Assembly (NCBI GenBank): GCA_964586595.1
Contig: CAZPHB010000009.1
Span: 41,634 to 105,633 of the forward strand
Direction of reading: 5' to 3'
Length of the DNA stretch: 64,000 nucleotides
From: REEB481 sp964586595
Lineage (GTDB): Bacteria; Bacteroidota; Bacteroidia; NS11-12g; UBA955
Shown: positions 1-8,380 of the stretch, in pieces
How positions within the stretch are numbered: position 1 is the stretch's first letter
Layout of the letters: every line of letters starts with the position of its first letter
The notes under the pieces: model-generated
The model's database searches: none
What the model saw: the letters and a program-made list of their open reading frames with translations, nothing else
What the model was told of the DNA's origin: nothing
Made by a program: the position numbers and the translations under genes

Positions 1-1357
1 CCCATCCAAGGTAGTTTGCGGCTACGTTGTAAAGCTGGTAACTGGTGAAGCCATGGTTGCGTTCACTCCAGTTGATCAGGTCGCGGCTATGAAACAGGCC
101 ACCGTCGGTACCTACGATGATTTCCGGTGGGTTGCTGTTTGGAACCCATTCAATCACGTGTTTGTCGGCATGCACGTAAGCGTCGTTCCATCCGGCGCCA
201 AAAAGGCTTGCCATGAAACGGGCACCGTTCACAGGATCCCACTGTGCCAGTTCCACTCCACCCATGATCACATGGTCTTTGTTGCGTGGATTTACACTGA
301 TCACGTTGTCGTACCATCCCTGATTGGTTCCGAAGATGTTGAAATATGCGCTTTGGCTTGCAATTTTTGTCCAGGTTTCGCCTTTGTTGGTACTTCTGAA
401 TACACCATCAAGCGCACCATTAGACGCTGCCGACATGCAATAAACGTAGTTGGGGTCTTGGGGGCTGATGGCGATAGCTACGCGGCTGGAGCCTGATCCA
501 ATGGCCATGTCGGTGTATGTGGTTCCACCATCGGTAGAGCGAACAAGTTTGTTTCCAAGGTTCGCAAACAAGGTTCCATCGCTGGCAATTTTCAGTTCGC
601 GGCATGAGCCGGTGCGGATTCTGTTGAAGGTAGTTCCCCCGTCGGTGGTCACCCAAATACCGGTGCTGGTACCCACATAAAGTTTATTTTCAGTGGGGTG
701 GGAAACCATGGAGTTCACCTGGAAAAAGTTGCTGTTATTGGTATTGCTGAGGCGTTTGAACACACGACCGCCGGCGTCCTGATTCTTGAATATTCCTCCG
801 CCAACAAAAGCGGGTGATCCATTTCTGGTTCCGCTCAGGTTGGTGAAAGAACCTTCACCGGTACCGTAGAAGATGTCGCCGTTCAGGGTTTGGCCAATGC
901 AGTTTACGTTCAGGTTTTCCTGCAGGTCATTCACGGGAGTCCAGGAAGAGCCGCGGCTGCTGCTTCTGAACAAACCGCCACTAACCGAACCAACGAACCA
1001 GATATTCTGGCTGTCTTTGTGGATCAGAAAGGCACGTGTTCTTCCGCCTACATTGTCGGGCCCCATGTTCTCCCAAATCAGATTTTTGTTCAGGCGCAGG
1101 CGGGGCATACGGTCTGCCTGGGCCACCGCATCCGCCATCCATTGCGGGTCAAGGTCTCCGGTTACTTGGTTGTTTCTTAATGAATACTTGTACTCAATCG
1201 CTTCACGGATGCTCTGCGCGCCACCTCCAAAGTCGGCTTTGGAAGTTATGGTGTTCAGCTGAGGCATACCGGTTCGCAACGGCCTGTTCACATCGAAGGA
1301 AATCACCGCAGCAGTCAGGACAATTCCCGCCGAAATCAGTATAGAAATTTTCTTCAT
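1..1357 (-). CDS. Exported beta-propeller (sialidase/BNR-like) protein, 3' end outside the window
   Basis: The reading frame is open from an ATG at 1357 to the left edge, so about 452 N-terminal residues are visible and the C-terminus is missing. It opens with MKK and a hydrophobic stretch (ISILISAGIVLTAAV), a likely signal peptide. Repeated blades follow with BNR/Asp-box-like motifs such as STDGGTTY, STNKGETW and TTDGGTTF and a GGLFRSSSRGSSW segment. This is the look of sortilin/VPS10-like or photosystem-stability-factor-like propellers that Bacteroidota secrete. The missing C-terminus probably carries a T9SS sorting domain, but that is inference. It is separated from lipA by 121 nt, so it likely has its own promoter; I found no exact -7 element there. 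Substrate or ligand cannot be told. Confidence 0.8.
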   Translation of the reverse strand, partial: MKKISILISAGIVLTAAVISFDVNRPLRTGMPQLNTITSKADFGGGAQSIREAIEYKYSLRNNQVTGDLDPQWMADAVAQADRMPRLRLNKNLIWENMGPDNVGGRTRAFLIHKDSQNIWFVGSVSGGLFRSSSRGSSWTPVNDLQENLNVNCIGQTLNGDIFYGTGEGSFTNLSGTRNGSPAFVGGGIFKNQDAGGRVFKRLSNTNNSNFFQVNSMVSHPTENKLYVGTSTGIWVTTDGGTTFNRIRTGSCRELKIASDGTLFANLGNKLVRSTDGGTTYTDMAIGSGSSRVAIAISPQDPNYVYCMSAASNGALDGVFRSTNKGETWTKIASQSAYFNIFGTNQGWYDNVISVNPRNKDHVIMGGVELAQWDPVNGARFMASLFGAGWNDAYVHADKHVIEWVPNSNPPEIIVGTDGGLFHSRDLINWSERNHGFTSYQLYNVAANYLGW

Positions 1358-1478
1358 ATCTGGATTTTTCTCAATCAAAGCGCAATTTACATCACAATAG
1401 TCAAATCTTACCTTATGGATGTAATAAACTGAGGAACGGGTGCTGTCAGCCAACCAACGGGCCGAGATGCCAATAAAG

Positions 1479-2357
1479 TTACAAGATGTGTTTTTCGGCG
1501 TGGTAGGAAGAGCGCACCATAGGACCGCTTTCCACATGTCGAAAACCTAGTGCCAATCCTTCTTCCTTCCATTGGGCAAATTTGTCCGGATGTACAAATG
1601 ACTTCACTTCCAAATGCATTTTGGTAGGTTGCAGGTATTGGCCAAGGGTAAGTACATCACAATCATGCGCCCTGAGGTCATGCATGATTTGACGAATTTC
1701 TTCATCTGTTTCACCTAAGCCCAGCATCACGCCCGACTTGGTGCGCACACCCATTTCCTTGGTTCGTTTTATCTGTTCCAGGCTGCGTGCATATTTGGCC
1801 TGTGGGCGCACGATTCTGTACAGCCGCTCGACAGTTTCCATGTTGTGGCTCACTACTTCCGGTTGTTCGTGAACCACCAGCTCCAATAAATCCCATTGGG
1901 CTTTGAAATCGGGAATCAGCGTTTCCATGGTTGTTCCCGGATTTAATTCTTTTACCGTCCTGATGGTCGCGGCCCATACTCCGGCGCCCTTATCTTTCAG
2001 TTCATCGCGATTTACGGACGTGATGACTGCGTGTTTCACCCCCATCAGCCGAATAGCTTCTGCTACACGTTGTGGTTCATCAAGGTCGTATTCGTTTGGT
2101 CTTCCTGTGGCAACGGCACAAAATGAACAGCTGCGGGTACAAATATTCCCAAGGATCATAAATGTGGCTGTTCCGGCACCCCAGCATTCACCCATATTCG
2201 GGCAGCGTCCATCTTCGCAGATGGTATGCAGTTTATGTTCTTTGACTATTTTTTTTACGCGCGTGTATTCAGCACCGGTAGGCAGTTCAATTTTTAGCCA
2301 GGCTGGTTTTACAATACCTCTTTGCTTCTGATCGGGTTGAAGTGGTAATTCTATCAC
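1479..2357 (-). CDS. lipA: Lipoyl synthase
   Basis: Radical-SAM enzyme that inserts two sulfurs into protein-bound octanoate to make lipoyl groups for 2-oxoacid dehydrogenases and glycine cleavage. The 292 residues carry both clusters of the family: the auxiliary cluster cysteines C47, C52 and C58 in ICEDGRCPNMGEC, and the SAM cluster C73, C77 and C80 in CTRSCSFC. The C-terminal RSSY motif, whose serine ligates the auxiliary cluster, is present. Length matches the family. The start is a GTG at 2357, only 3 nt after the stop of the upstream exported-protein gene, so the two are probably co-transcribed. No lipB or lipoate ligase lies in the window. Confidence 0.97.
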   Translation of the reverse strand: MIELPLQPDQKQRGIVKPAWLKIELPTGAEYTRVKKIVKEHKLHTICEDGRCPNMGECWGAGTATFMILGNICTRSCSFCAVATGRPNEYDLDEPQRVAEAIRLMGVKHAVITSVNRDELKDKGAGVWAATIRTVKELNPGTTMETLIPDFKAQWDLLELVVHEQPEVVSHNMETVERLYRIVRPQAKYARSLEQIKRTKEMGVRTKSGVMLGLGETDEEIRQIMHDLRAHDCDVLTLGQYLQPTKMHLEVKSFVHPDKFAQWKEEGLALGFRHVESGPMVRSSYHAEKHIL

Positions 2358-2360
2358 GGT

Positions 2361-3074
2361 TTACTGGGCGTATCCGAGCGCAAAACTAAGATAAAAGGAA
2401 GAATAAACACTTTTGGAGGCCTGACCGTACATGATGGGTAAACTCTTGCTGAACGCGTCCACCATGATGCCGCAGCCCAATTGTTTGTAGTCATTTCTGA
2501 AATTACCCCATCGGGCTTCCAGCCCCATCCGAAGGTGGATTCCCGGAATTACTTTGCCTTCACCCAGTCCATAATTGAAGGCCGATCGTCCGCCTATCAG
2601 AAACTGTGGGTTGAGCTCCGGATTGTATCGGGTGGGACGGTAATAAGCGGAATTGTTGTCGATGTACAATAAATCCACATAAACCGGGGCCATATAGGCC
2701 ATACTCAGACCGCCTGAAAAATGCCCGTGCAAGCCAATGGACTTTCGGTCGCTGCGTGCGGCAATCTGCCACCTCCAACCTGCCAGCCCACGAAGTATAT
2801 ACGCCCGATTTATCTTCCCAAAAACATACGGAGCGCTGTTTGGAATGGAAGTATTTACCACGTCAATTTCTCTGGGATGACGCAGGTTGCCCAATTCCAT
2901 GCTTCGGATCAGCGACCGGCCTTCCCGAATCTGACGTGCGCTTCCAAAGAAAAATCCAACGCCCTTGCCGCTCGCAGCAATACCTAAACTGATGTCTTTT
3001 GCAGATTGGCCCCGTGCCGGAACCACTGCACAGATTCCTATGATTATTGCCAGAATTCGTGTCAAGGTGAACAA
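2361..3074 (-). CDS. Exported protein of unknown function, probable small outer-membrane barrel
   Basis: I do not recognise a named family. The N-terminus (TRILAIIIGICAVVPARGQ) is a clear Sec signal peptide, and the remaining ~210 residues alternate polar and aromatic residues in strand-like runs ending YSSFYLSFALGYAQ, as in small Bacteroidota outer-membrane barrels. The start is uncertain: the longest frame begins at TTG 3074, but an exact -7 promoter element (TAAATTTG read on the minus strand, 3079 to 3072) overlaps it, so a TTG at 3065 may be the real start. It lies 3 nt upstream of lipA on the same strand and is divergent from the OsmC gene. Confidence 0.6.
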   Translation of the reverse strand: MFTLTRILAIIIGICAVVPARGQSAKDISLGIAASGKGVGFFFGSARQIREGRSLIRSMELGNLRHPREIDVVNTSIPNSAPYVFGKINRAYILRGLAGWRWQIAARSDRKSIGLHGHFSGGLSMAYMAPVYVDLLYIDNNSAYYRPTRYNPELNPQFLIGGRSAFNYGLGEGKVIPGIHLRMGLEARWGNFRNDYKQLGCGIMVDAFSKSLPIMYGQASKSVYSSFYLSFALGYAQ

Positions 3075-3079
3075 ATTTA
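3072..3079 (-). promoter_or_regulatory. Putative -7 promoter element TAAATTTG
   Basis: Exact match to the Bacteroidota TAnnTTTG consensus on the minus strand, sitting on top of the longest possible start (3074) of the exported protein-lipA pair. If used, transcription would begin near 3065, favouring the downstream TTG start. No convincing -33 TTTG was found. Confidence 0.4.
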
Positions 3080-3094
3080 CAGAAATTTGCCTTT

Positions 3095-3523
3095 ATGAAA
3101 ACGGCTAAAGTGGTGTACAAGGGTGAACTTCAGGCGTTAAGTACGCATCTGGCTTCAGGACAGGAACTGATTACCGACGCGCCGGTGGACAACAAAGGCA
3201 AGGGGGCAGCCTTCTCGCCCACAGATTTATGTGCAACCAGTCTGGCTTCCTGCATGATCACTACTTTAGGCATTTATGCGGAGCATCATGGGTTTACGCT
3301 CGGATCAATGGAGGCAAGTGTACAAAAAATAATGGCTTCAGATCCGCGGCGCATCGCCGGTATTGACGTTGTTCTTGACATCGGATTGAGTCAGGAACAA
3401 ATGAATGACGAAAACCTGAAATCAAAAATCATCAGCGTGGCACATACCTGCCCGGTAGCGCGTTCCCTGCATCCTGATCTGGTTCAGAACATCAGTATAA
3501 ATTTTCAGAAGATCAGTGACTGA
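3095..3523 (+). CDS. OsmC/Ohr-family peroxide-reducing protein
   Basis: Proteins of this fold reduce organic hydroperoxides with a pair of cysteines. The 142 residues show the family pattern: an N-terminal strand region, then the helix with PTDLCATSLASCM (C46 and C53) and a second conserved segment VAHTCPVARSLHP (C119). C53 and C119 are the likely redox pair. The SPTDL motif is typical of the YhfA/OsmC branch rather than Ohr. It is a single gene with its own short upstream region shared with the divergent exported-protein gene. A GAAATTTG near-match to the -7 element lies just before the ATG. Role in oxidative-stress defence is inferred from the family. Confidence 0.9.
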   Translation: MKTAKVVYKGELQALSTHLASGQELITDAPVDNKGKGAAFSPTDLCATSLASCMITTLGIYAEHHGFTLGSMEASVQKIMASDPRRIAGIDVVLDIGLSQEQMNDENLKSKIISVAHTCPVARSLHPDLVQNISINFQKISD

Positions 3524-3559
3524 TGGCGGGAAACAGCACTAAATGCCACGGACTCTTTC

Positions 3560-3574
3560 CCGGCATTTTGCCGG
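3560..3574. terminator. Short hairpin between convergent genes
   Basis: CCGGCA-TTT-TGCCGG is a perfect 6-bp inverted repeat with a 3-nt loop between the OsmC gene and the convergent small lipoprotein gene. It lacks a U-tract on either strand, so it may be a weak or factor-dependent terminator, or merely an RNA-stabilising hairpin. Confidence 0.3.
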
Positions 3575-3643
3575 TCATTTAACCCCAAAAAAAGTGCAGC
3601 AAACCTTCGAATATGTGAAATCCAAAGGAATAGCTACAGTTGT

Positions 3644-3784
3644 TCAACGACCTTTTGGTGCGCTTGAAACGTACTTAGATCCGCTTACGCTTGGACAGCC
3701 ACGGCCTTTTTTACGCATTGTGCAGGAAGTAGCAACCAGAACCACCAGGGCTGTTGCAATCAAAAGCAGCGATTTGTTTTTCAT
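3644..3784 (-). CDS. 46-residue lipoprotein
   Basis: A short frame easily missed by length filters. It reads MKNKSLLLIATALVVLV then ATSC, giving a lysine-rich n-region, a hydrophobic core and a lipobox with C21 as the lipidation site. The mature part is only 26 residues, basic, with a second cysteine in RGCPSV and ending SAPKGR. Tiny lipoproteins with a CP motif are common in Bacteroidota, but I know no function. Support comes from the lipobox and from an exact -7 element (TAATTTTG) 22 nt upstream. The methyltransferase gene starts divergently only 17 nt away, so the two 5' regions overlap. Confidence 0.75.
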   Translation of the reverse strand: MKNKSLLLIATALVVLVATSCTMRKKGRGCPSVSGSKYVSSAPKGR

Positions 3785-3801
3785 GTGGATGTATTTGTTT
3801 T

Positions 3802-4968
3802 ATGGGCAAAATTAGGGATATACTCGCCTCAGAAGAAACGTTTCAAAAATTATACCAACACTTGGTTTCCGGTGCAACTTTATCCCACGTGCATCAAGAT
3901 GCCAGAGCATTCGTCCAGCTTCAGGCTGAATTAAGGTCGAAAGCAGCCCGCAAATTGCCTTCATGGGAAAAATCATCCTGCCTGTTTACCCGTCAATCCC
4001 TCGAACAGTGCAGTTCAGAACTACTGGCTAACTATAAATCAACCCTGGTTCGGGGAACGCTTTGTTTGGATTTAAGCGGCGGACTTGGTGCAGATGCGGT
4101 GGCATTTTCCCGTGTTTTTGAAACCGTAATTTCTGTTGACCCTGATCCAGATCTTCACGAGTTATTCCTTTGGAATGCCGCCCGTTTGGGCGTGAAAAAT
4201 GTTCACCGGTTATGTGCTGATGCGGTTCAGGTATTGGAAGAAACAGATGTTCCTGCCGACTTAATCTACCTGGATCCCGACCGCAGAAGTGCACAAGGCC
4301 GTCGTTTGGTTGGATTCAAACACTACAGCCCGGAACCTTTAGCTTTGTTCAGGAAATATGGGAACCTGGGCCGTTCGTGGTTGATCAAGCTTTCGCCTTT
4401 AGATGATTTGCATGCCATCATGCATGATTGTTCAGAAGTGAAATCTATACGTGTGATCAGTAAAGATGCTGAGGTTAAAGAGTTGCTCCTGGAATTAATA
4501 CCTGGTTACTCGGGCGTCACTGCGGTGGAGGCGGTTTTCGCAGATAGTGGACAAATCTGGACGCACTCCTGGAATCCGCAGCTTCCTGCACTTGCGATGG
4601 CTGCTGATCTTCAGGAATGGCTTTTTGATCCGGCTTCAGCCCTGATTAAGTCAGGTTTTCTGAAACAAGCCGGGCACAGCTTGCAAGCATTGAATGTTGC
4701 AGGAACCTTATGGACGGGACCAATGCGGGATCACTTACCCGGCAGATGGATGCAGGTACTCCATGTTGCCAGGGATCAGTCTCTGCGTAAATGTGGCCGG
4801 ATGTTGCAGGAATTAGGCATAGATGCCGCTTTGGTCAAAGCAAAATCATACCATTTAAGTTCTGAAGAAGTGCGGAACGTATTGCAACTCGCAGAAAGTC
4901 AGGAGCATGCGGTGTACTTCATCGGTCAAGGCAAGTCAAGCCTGATGATTGTTGGTAAAATCCTGTAA
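3802..4968 (+). CDS. Class I SAM-dependent methyltransferase with C-terminal THUMP-like domain
   Basis: The 388-residue protein has an N-terminal helical region, then a Rossmann methyltransferase core: motif I LCLDLSGGLGADAVAFSR, motif II VISVDPDPDL, and a LIYLDPDRRS catalytic-loop-like motif resembling the DPPY/DPxR motif of nucleic-acid methyltransferases. The C-terminal third (YHLSSEEVRNVLQ) resembles the THUMP-like domain found behind this core in Bacteroidota. Substrate is unknown; tRNA or rRNA is the likely target by analogy. I chose the ATG at 3802 over one at 3754, because the earlier start would run through the divergent lipoprotein's start and add an atypical cysteine-rich stretch. 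Confidence 0.85.
   Translation: MGKIRDILASEETFQKLYQHLVSGATLSHVHQDARAFVQLQAELRSKAARKLPSWEKSSCLFTRQSLEQCSSELLANYKSTLVRGTLCLDLSGGLGADAVAFSRVFETVISVDPDPDLHELFLWNAARLGVKNVHRLCADAVQVLEETDVPADLIYLDPDRRSAQGRRLVGFKHYSPEPLALFRKYGNLGRSWLIKLSPLDDLHAIMHDCSEVKSIRVISKDAEVKELLLELIPGYSGVTAVEAVFADSGQIWTHSWNPQLPALAMAADLQEWLFDPASALIKSGFLKQAGHSLQALNVAGTLWTGPMRDHLPGRWMQVLHVARDQSLRKCGRMLQELGIDAALVKAKSYHLSSEEVRNVLQLAESQEHAVYFIGQGKSSLMIVGKIL
3807..3814 (-). promoter_or_regulatory. Putative -7 promoter element TAATTTTG for the small lipoprotein
   Basis: Exact TAnnTTTG match on the minus strand, 22 nt upstream of the lipoprotein ATG. It lies inside the first codons of the divergent methyltransferase gene. Confidence 0.5.
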
Positions 4969-4983
4969 TGAATCTCCCCAAAG

Positions 4984-5742
4984 TTAGCCGTTGACACTCT
5001 TAATATAGTGGTCGAGTGCAGTAACCATGCTCGGTGCATCTGCTGTGGGCGCGGGAATGTCTAGGATCAGCTGATGTTCCAGGATGGCTTTTTGTGTTGA
5101 ATCACCGAAGCCCGCAATGCGTGTTTGGTTCTGCATGAAATCGGGGAAGTTGTCGTACAGTGATTTGATATCCGCTGGGCTGAAGAAGACCAGTATGTCG
5201 TAAAAAACTTCTTTCAGGTCCGAGAGGTCGGAACTTACGGTTCTGTAAATGGTAAATTCTGTCAGGTTTAACTTGTTGGCCTTGAAGAAATCAGGAATGC
5301 TTGGCTTTCTGATGTCTGAACACGGGAACAGAAATTTTTCAGCCGGGTGCGCTTTGCAGAGGTTCAAGAAACCTGCCTCGCCACCGGTTTTCCCGCAAAA
5401 CATTTTCCGCTTTCTGAGCACGATGTATTTCTGGACGTAGTTGGAAATGTTCTCGCTCAGACTGAAATACTTCATTTCAGGCGGCATTTCAATCTTTAGG
5501 GATTCACAAACCTTGAAGAAGTTGTCGACGGCGTTCTTCGAGTTGAAAATTATGGCCGTATGGTCCAGAATGTTCACCCGTTGCTGCCTGAGTTCTTTAG
5601 CGGTTAGGGGTTCGATGTGGATGAAGGGTCGGAAGTCAATTTTCAGCTTGAATTTCTTGGCGATTTCTTCATAAACATTCTTGCCAGCCTCCGGTGGGGG
5701 TTGTGTGATGAGGATGCTTTTAACTTTAATCGCTCGGGTCAT
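4984..5742 (-). CDS. hemD: Uroporphyrinogen-III synthase
   Basis: Cyclises hydroxymethylbilane to uroporphyrinogen III in heme synthesis. The 252-residue protein has the two-domain layout of the family. The N-terminal part has ILITQPPPE and the AIIFNSKNAVDNFF segment (the usual 'F.S.nav..f' motif), and the C-terminal part has the LVFFSPADIKSLYDNF-like segment. Family sequences are very divergent, so the call rests on these motifs and on context: DUF4271, the gene immediately upstream (0 nt apart), is a regular partner of hemD in Bacteroidota. Probably the last gene of a three-gene operon with DUF4271 and the TamL-like gene. Confidence 0.88.
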   Translation of the reverse strand: MTRAIKVKSILITQPPPEAGKNVYEEIAKKFKLKIDFRPFIHIEPLTAKELRQQRVNILDHTAIIFNSKNAVDNFFKVCESLKIEMPPEMKYFSLSENISNYVQKYIVLRKRKMFCGKTGGEAGFLNLCKAHPAEKFLFPCSDIRKPSIPDFFKANKLNLTEFTIYRTVSSDLSDLKEVFYDILVFFSPADIKSLYDNFPDFMQNQTRIAGFGDSTQKAILEHQLILDIPAPTADAPSMVTALDHYIKSVNG

Positions 5743-6657
5743 TTAAGTAAGCGTCTGGCTGATAAATGTGAATAACAGGAGGTGCGGAAGTATTTCGAAA
5801 GCGCAAAAATACAATATACCGAAGAAATTAAAGTACCCGTAGCGAATTTGCATGAACACACTGATCAGAACCCGAATCAAAACCAGTAACAACAAAAGGT
5901 AAAGCATCACGTTTCCGGCAGCTGTATGGTTGAGTTGTTCGATGTTGAAGTACAGAATCAGACTGAATGGCAACAAGAAGAGCGCGGTAAAAAGCTCAAA
6001 GTTGGTTTTGAACAAGGTGATGATGCGGTGCATGGGTGTTAGGTCAAGCAGGTAGCAATGCAGGCTTTGATTGAGGAACAACACCAAACGCCACAGCAAG
6101 AGCAGCGCCAGCAGCACAATGAAAAACAGAGGATTGTTCGCAACCTGAATGTATCCTGAATACACACACCACACCACAATGAGTTGTGCATAAGCCGCCT
6201 GCCCGATGAGCACAGATAAGATGCTGCTCGCGCCAATCGTTGTTTTCATGTTTTCCAACAGGTCGTTGAACTGCGAGCGGCTAAACAATGCGCGGTACCG
6301 TGCGTAAAAAAGGGCAGGGAAAAAGCTTCTGTTGGCAACCAGCATCAACAGCAGCACGATGCTGCTGTAAAAAAACCAGTTTTTGGGAGTGCTTTGCCTT
6401 TTGTACACCAGGTTCATAAATGGCGATAGCGGATCTTCCTGCCGGGGAAGTTGGGTCTTGTTGAACTTGGGCGTGAAATGTGCACGCAGCATGCTGCGGG
6501 TGCTGTCGGTACGCATGCTGTCTGCGAAGGGATGCACTTTCCAAACCCTGACATAGCGTGGGGTGCTGTCGCTTTGGGCAACCACAGCCGGAGCATCTTG
6601 CCCGGAAAGCGCAGTATGACCCAATAAGAAGCCCAGAATCAAAATGAAATGGCGCAT
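5743..6657 (-). CDS. DUF4271 membrane protein
   Basis: A 304-residue integral membrane protein: cleavable signal (MRHFILILGFLLGHTALSGQ), a ~90-residue extracytoplasmic segment, then about six hydrophobic helices (for example FYSSIVLLLMLVANRSFF and LFFIVLLALLLLWRLVLFL). This layout and the position directly before hemD match DUF4271, a Bacteroidota-only family of unknown function. I use the ATG at 6657, two bases from the stop of the upstream barrel gene, rather than a longer frame from 6705, because the signal peptide starts exactly there. Co-occurrence with hemD hints at a heme- or envelope-linked role, but nothing in the sequence proves it. Confidence 0.85.
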   Translation of the reverse strand: MRHFILILGFLLGHTALSGQDAPAVVAQSDSTPRYVRVWKVHPFADSMRTDSTRSMLRAHFTPKFNKTQLPRQEDPLSPFMNLVYKRQSTPKNWFFYSSIVLLLMLVANRSFFPALFYARYRALFSRSQFNDLLENMKTTIGASSILSVLIGQAAYAQLIVVWCVYSGYIQVANNPLFFIVLLALLLLWRLVLFLNQSLHCYLLDLTPMHRIITLFKTNFELFTALFLLPFSLILYFNIEQLNHTAAGNVMLYLLLLLVLIRVLISVFMQIRYGYFNFFGILYFCAFEILPHLLLFTFISQTLT

Positions 6658-6659
6658 GG

Positions 6660-8339
6660 TTAAAAATGGCTGATTAATCCTGCATGGATTTTTGATTCCC
6701 GCCAACTGAGGGGATTCCCGGATTCCTGTCCCAATGCCCAGATGATTTGAAGGATGCCAGGCTTGGTTTCAAAACCAATGCTGCAACCGAAGCCGTGAAA
6801 CCGCCGTTCCTGATTGCGCACCACAGCAGTGTTTAACCAAGTTTGTGCTCCGTTCCAAAATAGTCCGGCATGGGTTCTTTCAGTAAGTAGGTAACGGAGT
6901 TCGATGGTGCTCATCAGCCAGCTGCTGGCAAAAATACGTTGTTCGTTGAAACCACGGAGGTTTGAAAATCCACCCAATCTTGTGGCTTGGGCCACCGAGC
7001 TGATTTCATCCTGCAGCCATTGTCCTTCAATTCCTGCCATCAGCCTGAATGCACCGCGAAGTTTTACCACACCTTGCAGTTTTCCCTGAATCCTCCATGG
7101 ATTGCTGTTCAATGCTCCTGCCCGCGCTAAAGAATCATAGATGTTCAGGGGTAATTGTTCAATGGCCGGGTTTCTTTTGATGCTTTTTGTTCCCGTAGCC
7201 ACATTCAATTCCATAGCCCAGCCCTTCCCGGGGTTGATTGGGTGATCCAGATTGCGATACTGCAATCCAAGCTGATAGAGTTGAACCCTGCAGCCCAGAT
7301 TATCCGGAAGGGCTCGGTTCTTCACAATAAACTGACTGTCAATGTTTTGCTGAATGTGGTTTTGTTGTTCATAGCCTGCCTGAAGTTCCAGTTTACGCCA
7401 CATCCAGCCTGCGCGTATGGCGGGATTCACGGTGGCGAAACTGCTGTCCATGCGCGCAGCGCGAAATGACAAGCCCGCAGTAACAGGGAGTCCGGCAGGG
7501 AAGGGTGCCCGCAGCTCAAGGTGCATGTCCTGCGACATTCCATTGAAGTTACGCCAGGCCGCATGTACCATCCAGGCTCTTGAAAACAAATGTTCCAAAT
7601 GCAGGCGTGCTTCTCCCGTAATGATGGGTTTGTTGCTTCCGGCACGGTTGCCAATGCCGGCCAGCAACAGCAACTGATTGGCCGCAATTGGTGCTGCCGG
7701 AAGGTAAACTCCGGCTTTAGTGCCGGCATACATCAGCATTGGCTGCCCTGTCCAGCGGTAAGGTGCGGTCATGTCCAGCCGTGCCCTGATGGTTTCCGGC
7801 GCAATGGGTTTCCATATCGAACCCGGTGACAGTCCCAGTGCGCGCATCAGCCAAACGCCGTCAGGGGCCGGCGTGCCGGCAAAAATGATGCTGTCCCAAA
7901 AAAACTGCGCGCCGGGGCGGAAGTTCACGTGCAGTTGATAAGCACCGCATTGTGGTTGCCTGATGGTGCGTAAAACCTGCGCAAATGGGTATCCTGCATT
8001 GTTGGCGGCCTGTACGGCATTTTTGCACAACAAATCTATTTCTTGCAGTGCCATGCCCGCCCGGAACTGTGCCGGATAGGTTTGCCAGCAAACCAGTTCC
8101 GATGCACCTTGAATGAAGATGCTGTCTGAAGTATATCCAATGCCTCGCGTGCAACGATGCTGCCAGATTCCGCGGATGCGCACGGAGTCAGTGCACGCTG
8201 CCTCCAAATACCCGCGCATATGTTGTTGCGCCAGCCATTGTTGTTTTTTGTTTGTCTGGATGTGAAACACCTGGTGGCCGCTTCCCGGCTTCATGCACGA
8301 TGAAACCAACAGGGAAAAAAGCAGAAGCAGTTGCCACAT
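6660..8339 (-). CDS. TamL/BamA-family outer-membrane barrel lipoprotein
   Basis: The 559-residue protein starts MWQLLLLFSLLVSSC, a lipoprotein signal with the lipobox LVSSC. A POTRA-like region follows (residues ~70-190), then a C-terminal Omp85 barrel rich in aromatic strands, with LGGFSNLRGFNEQRIFASS resembling the conserved (V/I)RG(F/Y) L6 loop and ending SKIHAGLISHF. Lipidated TamA-like proteins are a known Bacteroidota branch (TamL) that help insert outer-membrane proteins, usually next to tamB. Here the neighbours are DUF4271 and hemD and no tamB is in view. An N-terminal extension to 8381 exists but overlaps the divergent hemW start. Confidence 0.82.
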   Translation of the reverse strand: MWQLLLLFSLLVSSCMKPGSGHQVFHIQTNKKQQWLAQQHMRGYLEAACTDSVRIRGIWQHRCTRGIGYTSDSIFIQGASELVCWQTYPAQFRAGMALQEIDLLCKNAVQAANNAGYPFAQVLRTIRQPQCGAYQLHVNFRPGAQFFWDSIIFAGTPAPDGVWLMRALGLSPGSIWKPIAPETIRARLDMTAPYRWTGQPMLMYAGTKAGVYLPAAPIAANQLLLLAGIGNRAGSNKPIITGEARLHLEHLFSRAWMVHAAWRNFNGMSQDMHLELRAPFPAGLPVTAGLSFRAARMDSSFATVNPAIRAGWMWRKLELQAGYEQQNHIQQNIDSQFIVKNRALPDNLGCRVQLYQLGLQYRNLDHPINPGKGWAMELNVATGTKSIKRNPAIEQLPLNIYDSLARAGALNSNPWRIQGKLQGVVKLRGAFRLMAGIEGQWLQDEISSVAQATRLGGFSNLRGFNEQRIFASSWLMSTIELRYLLTERTHAGLFWNGAQTWLNTAVVRNQERRFHGFGCSIGFETKPGILQIIWALGQESGNPLSWRESKIHAGLISHF

Positions 8340-8380
8340 GCGTACAAATGTCAAACAGTCGCTGCAATTTTGAAAGCACA

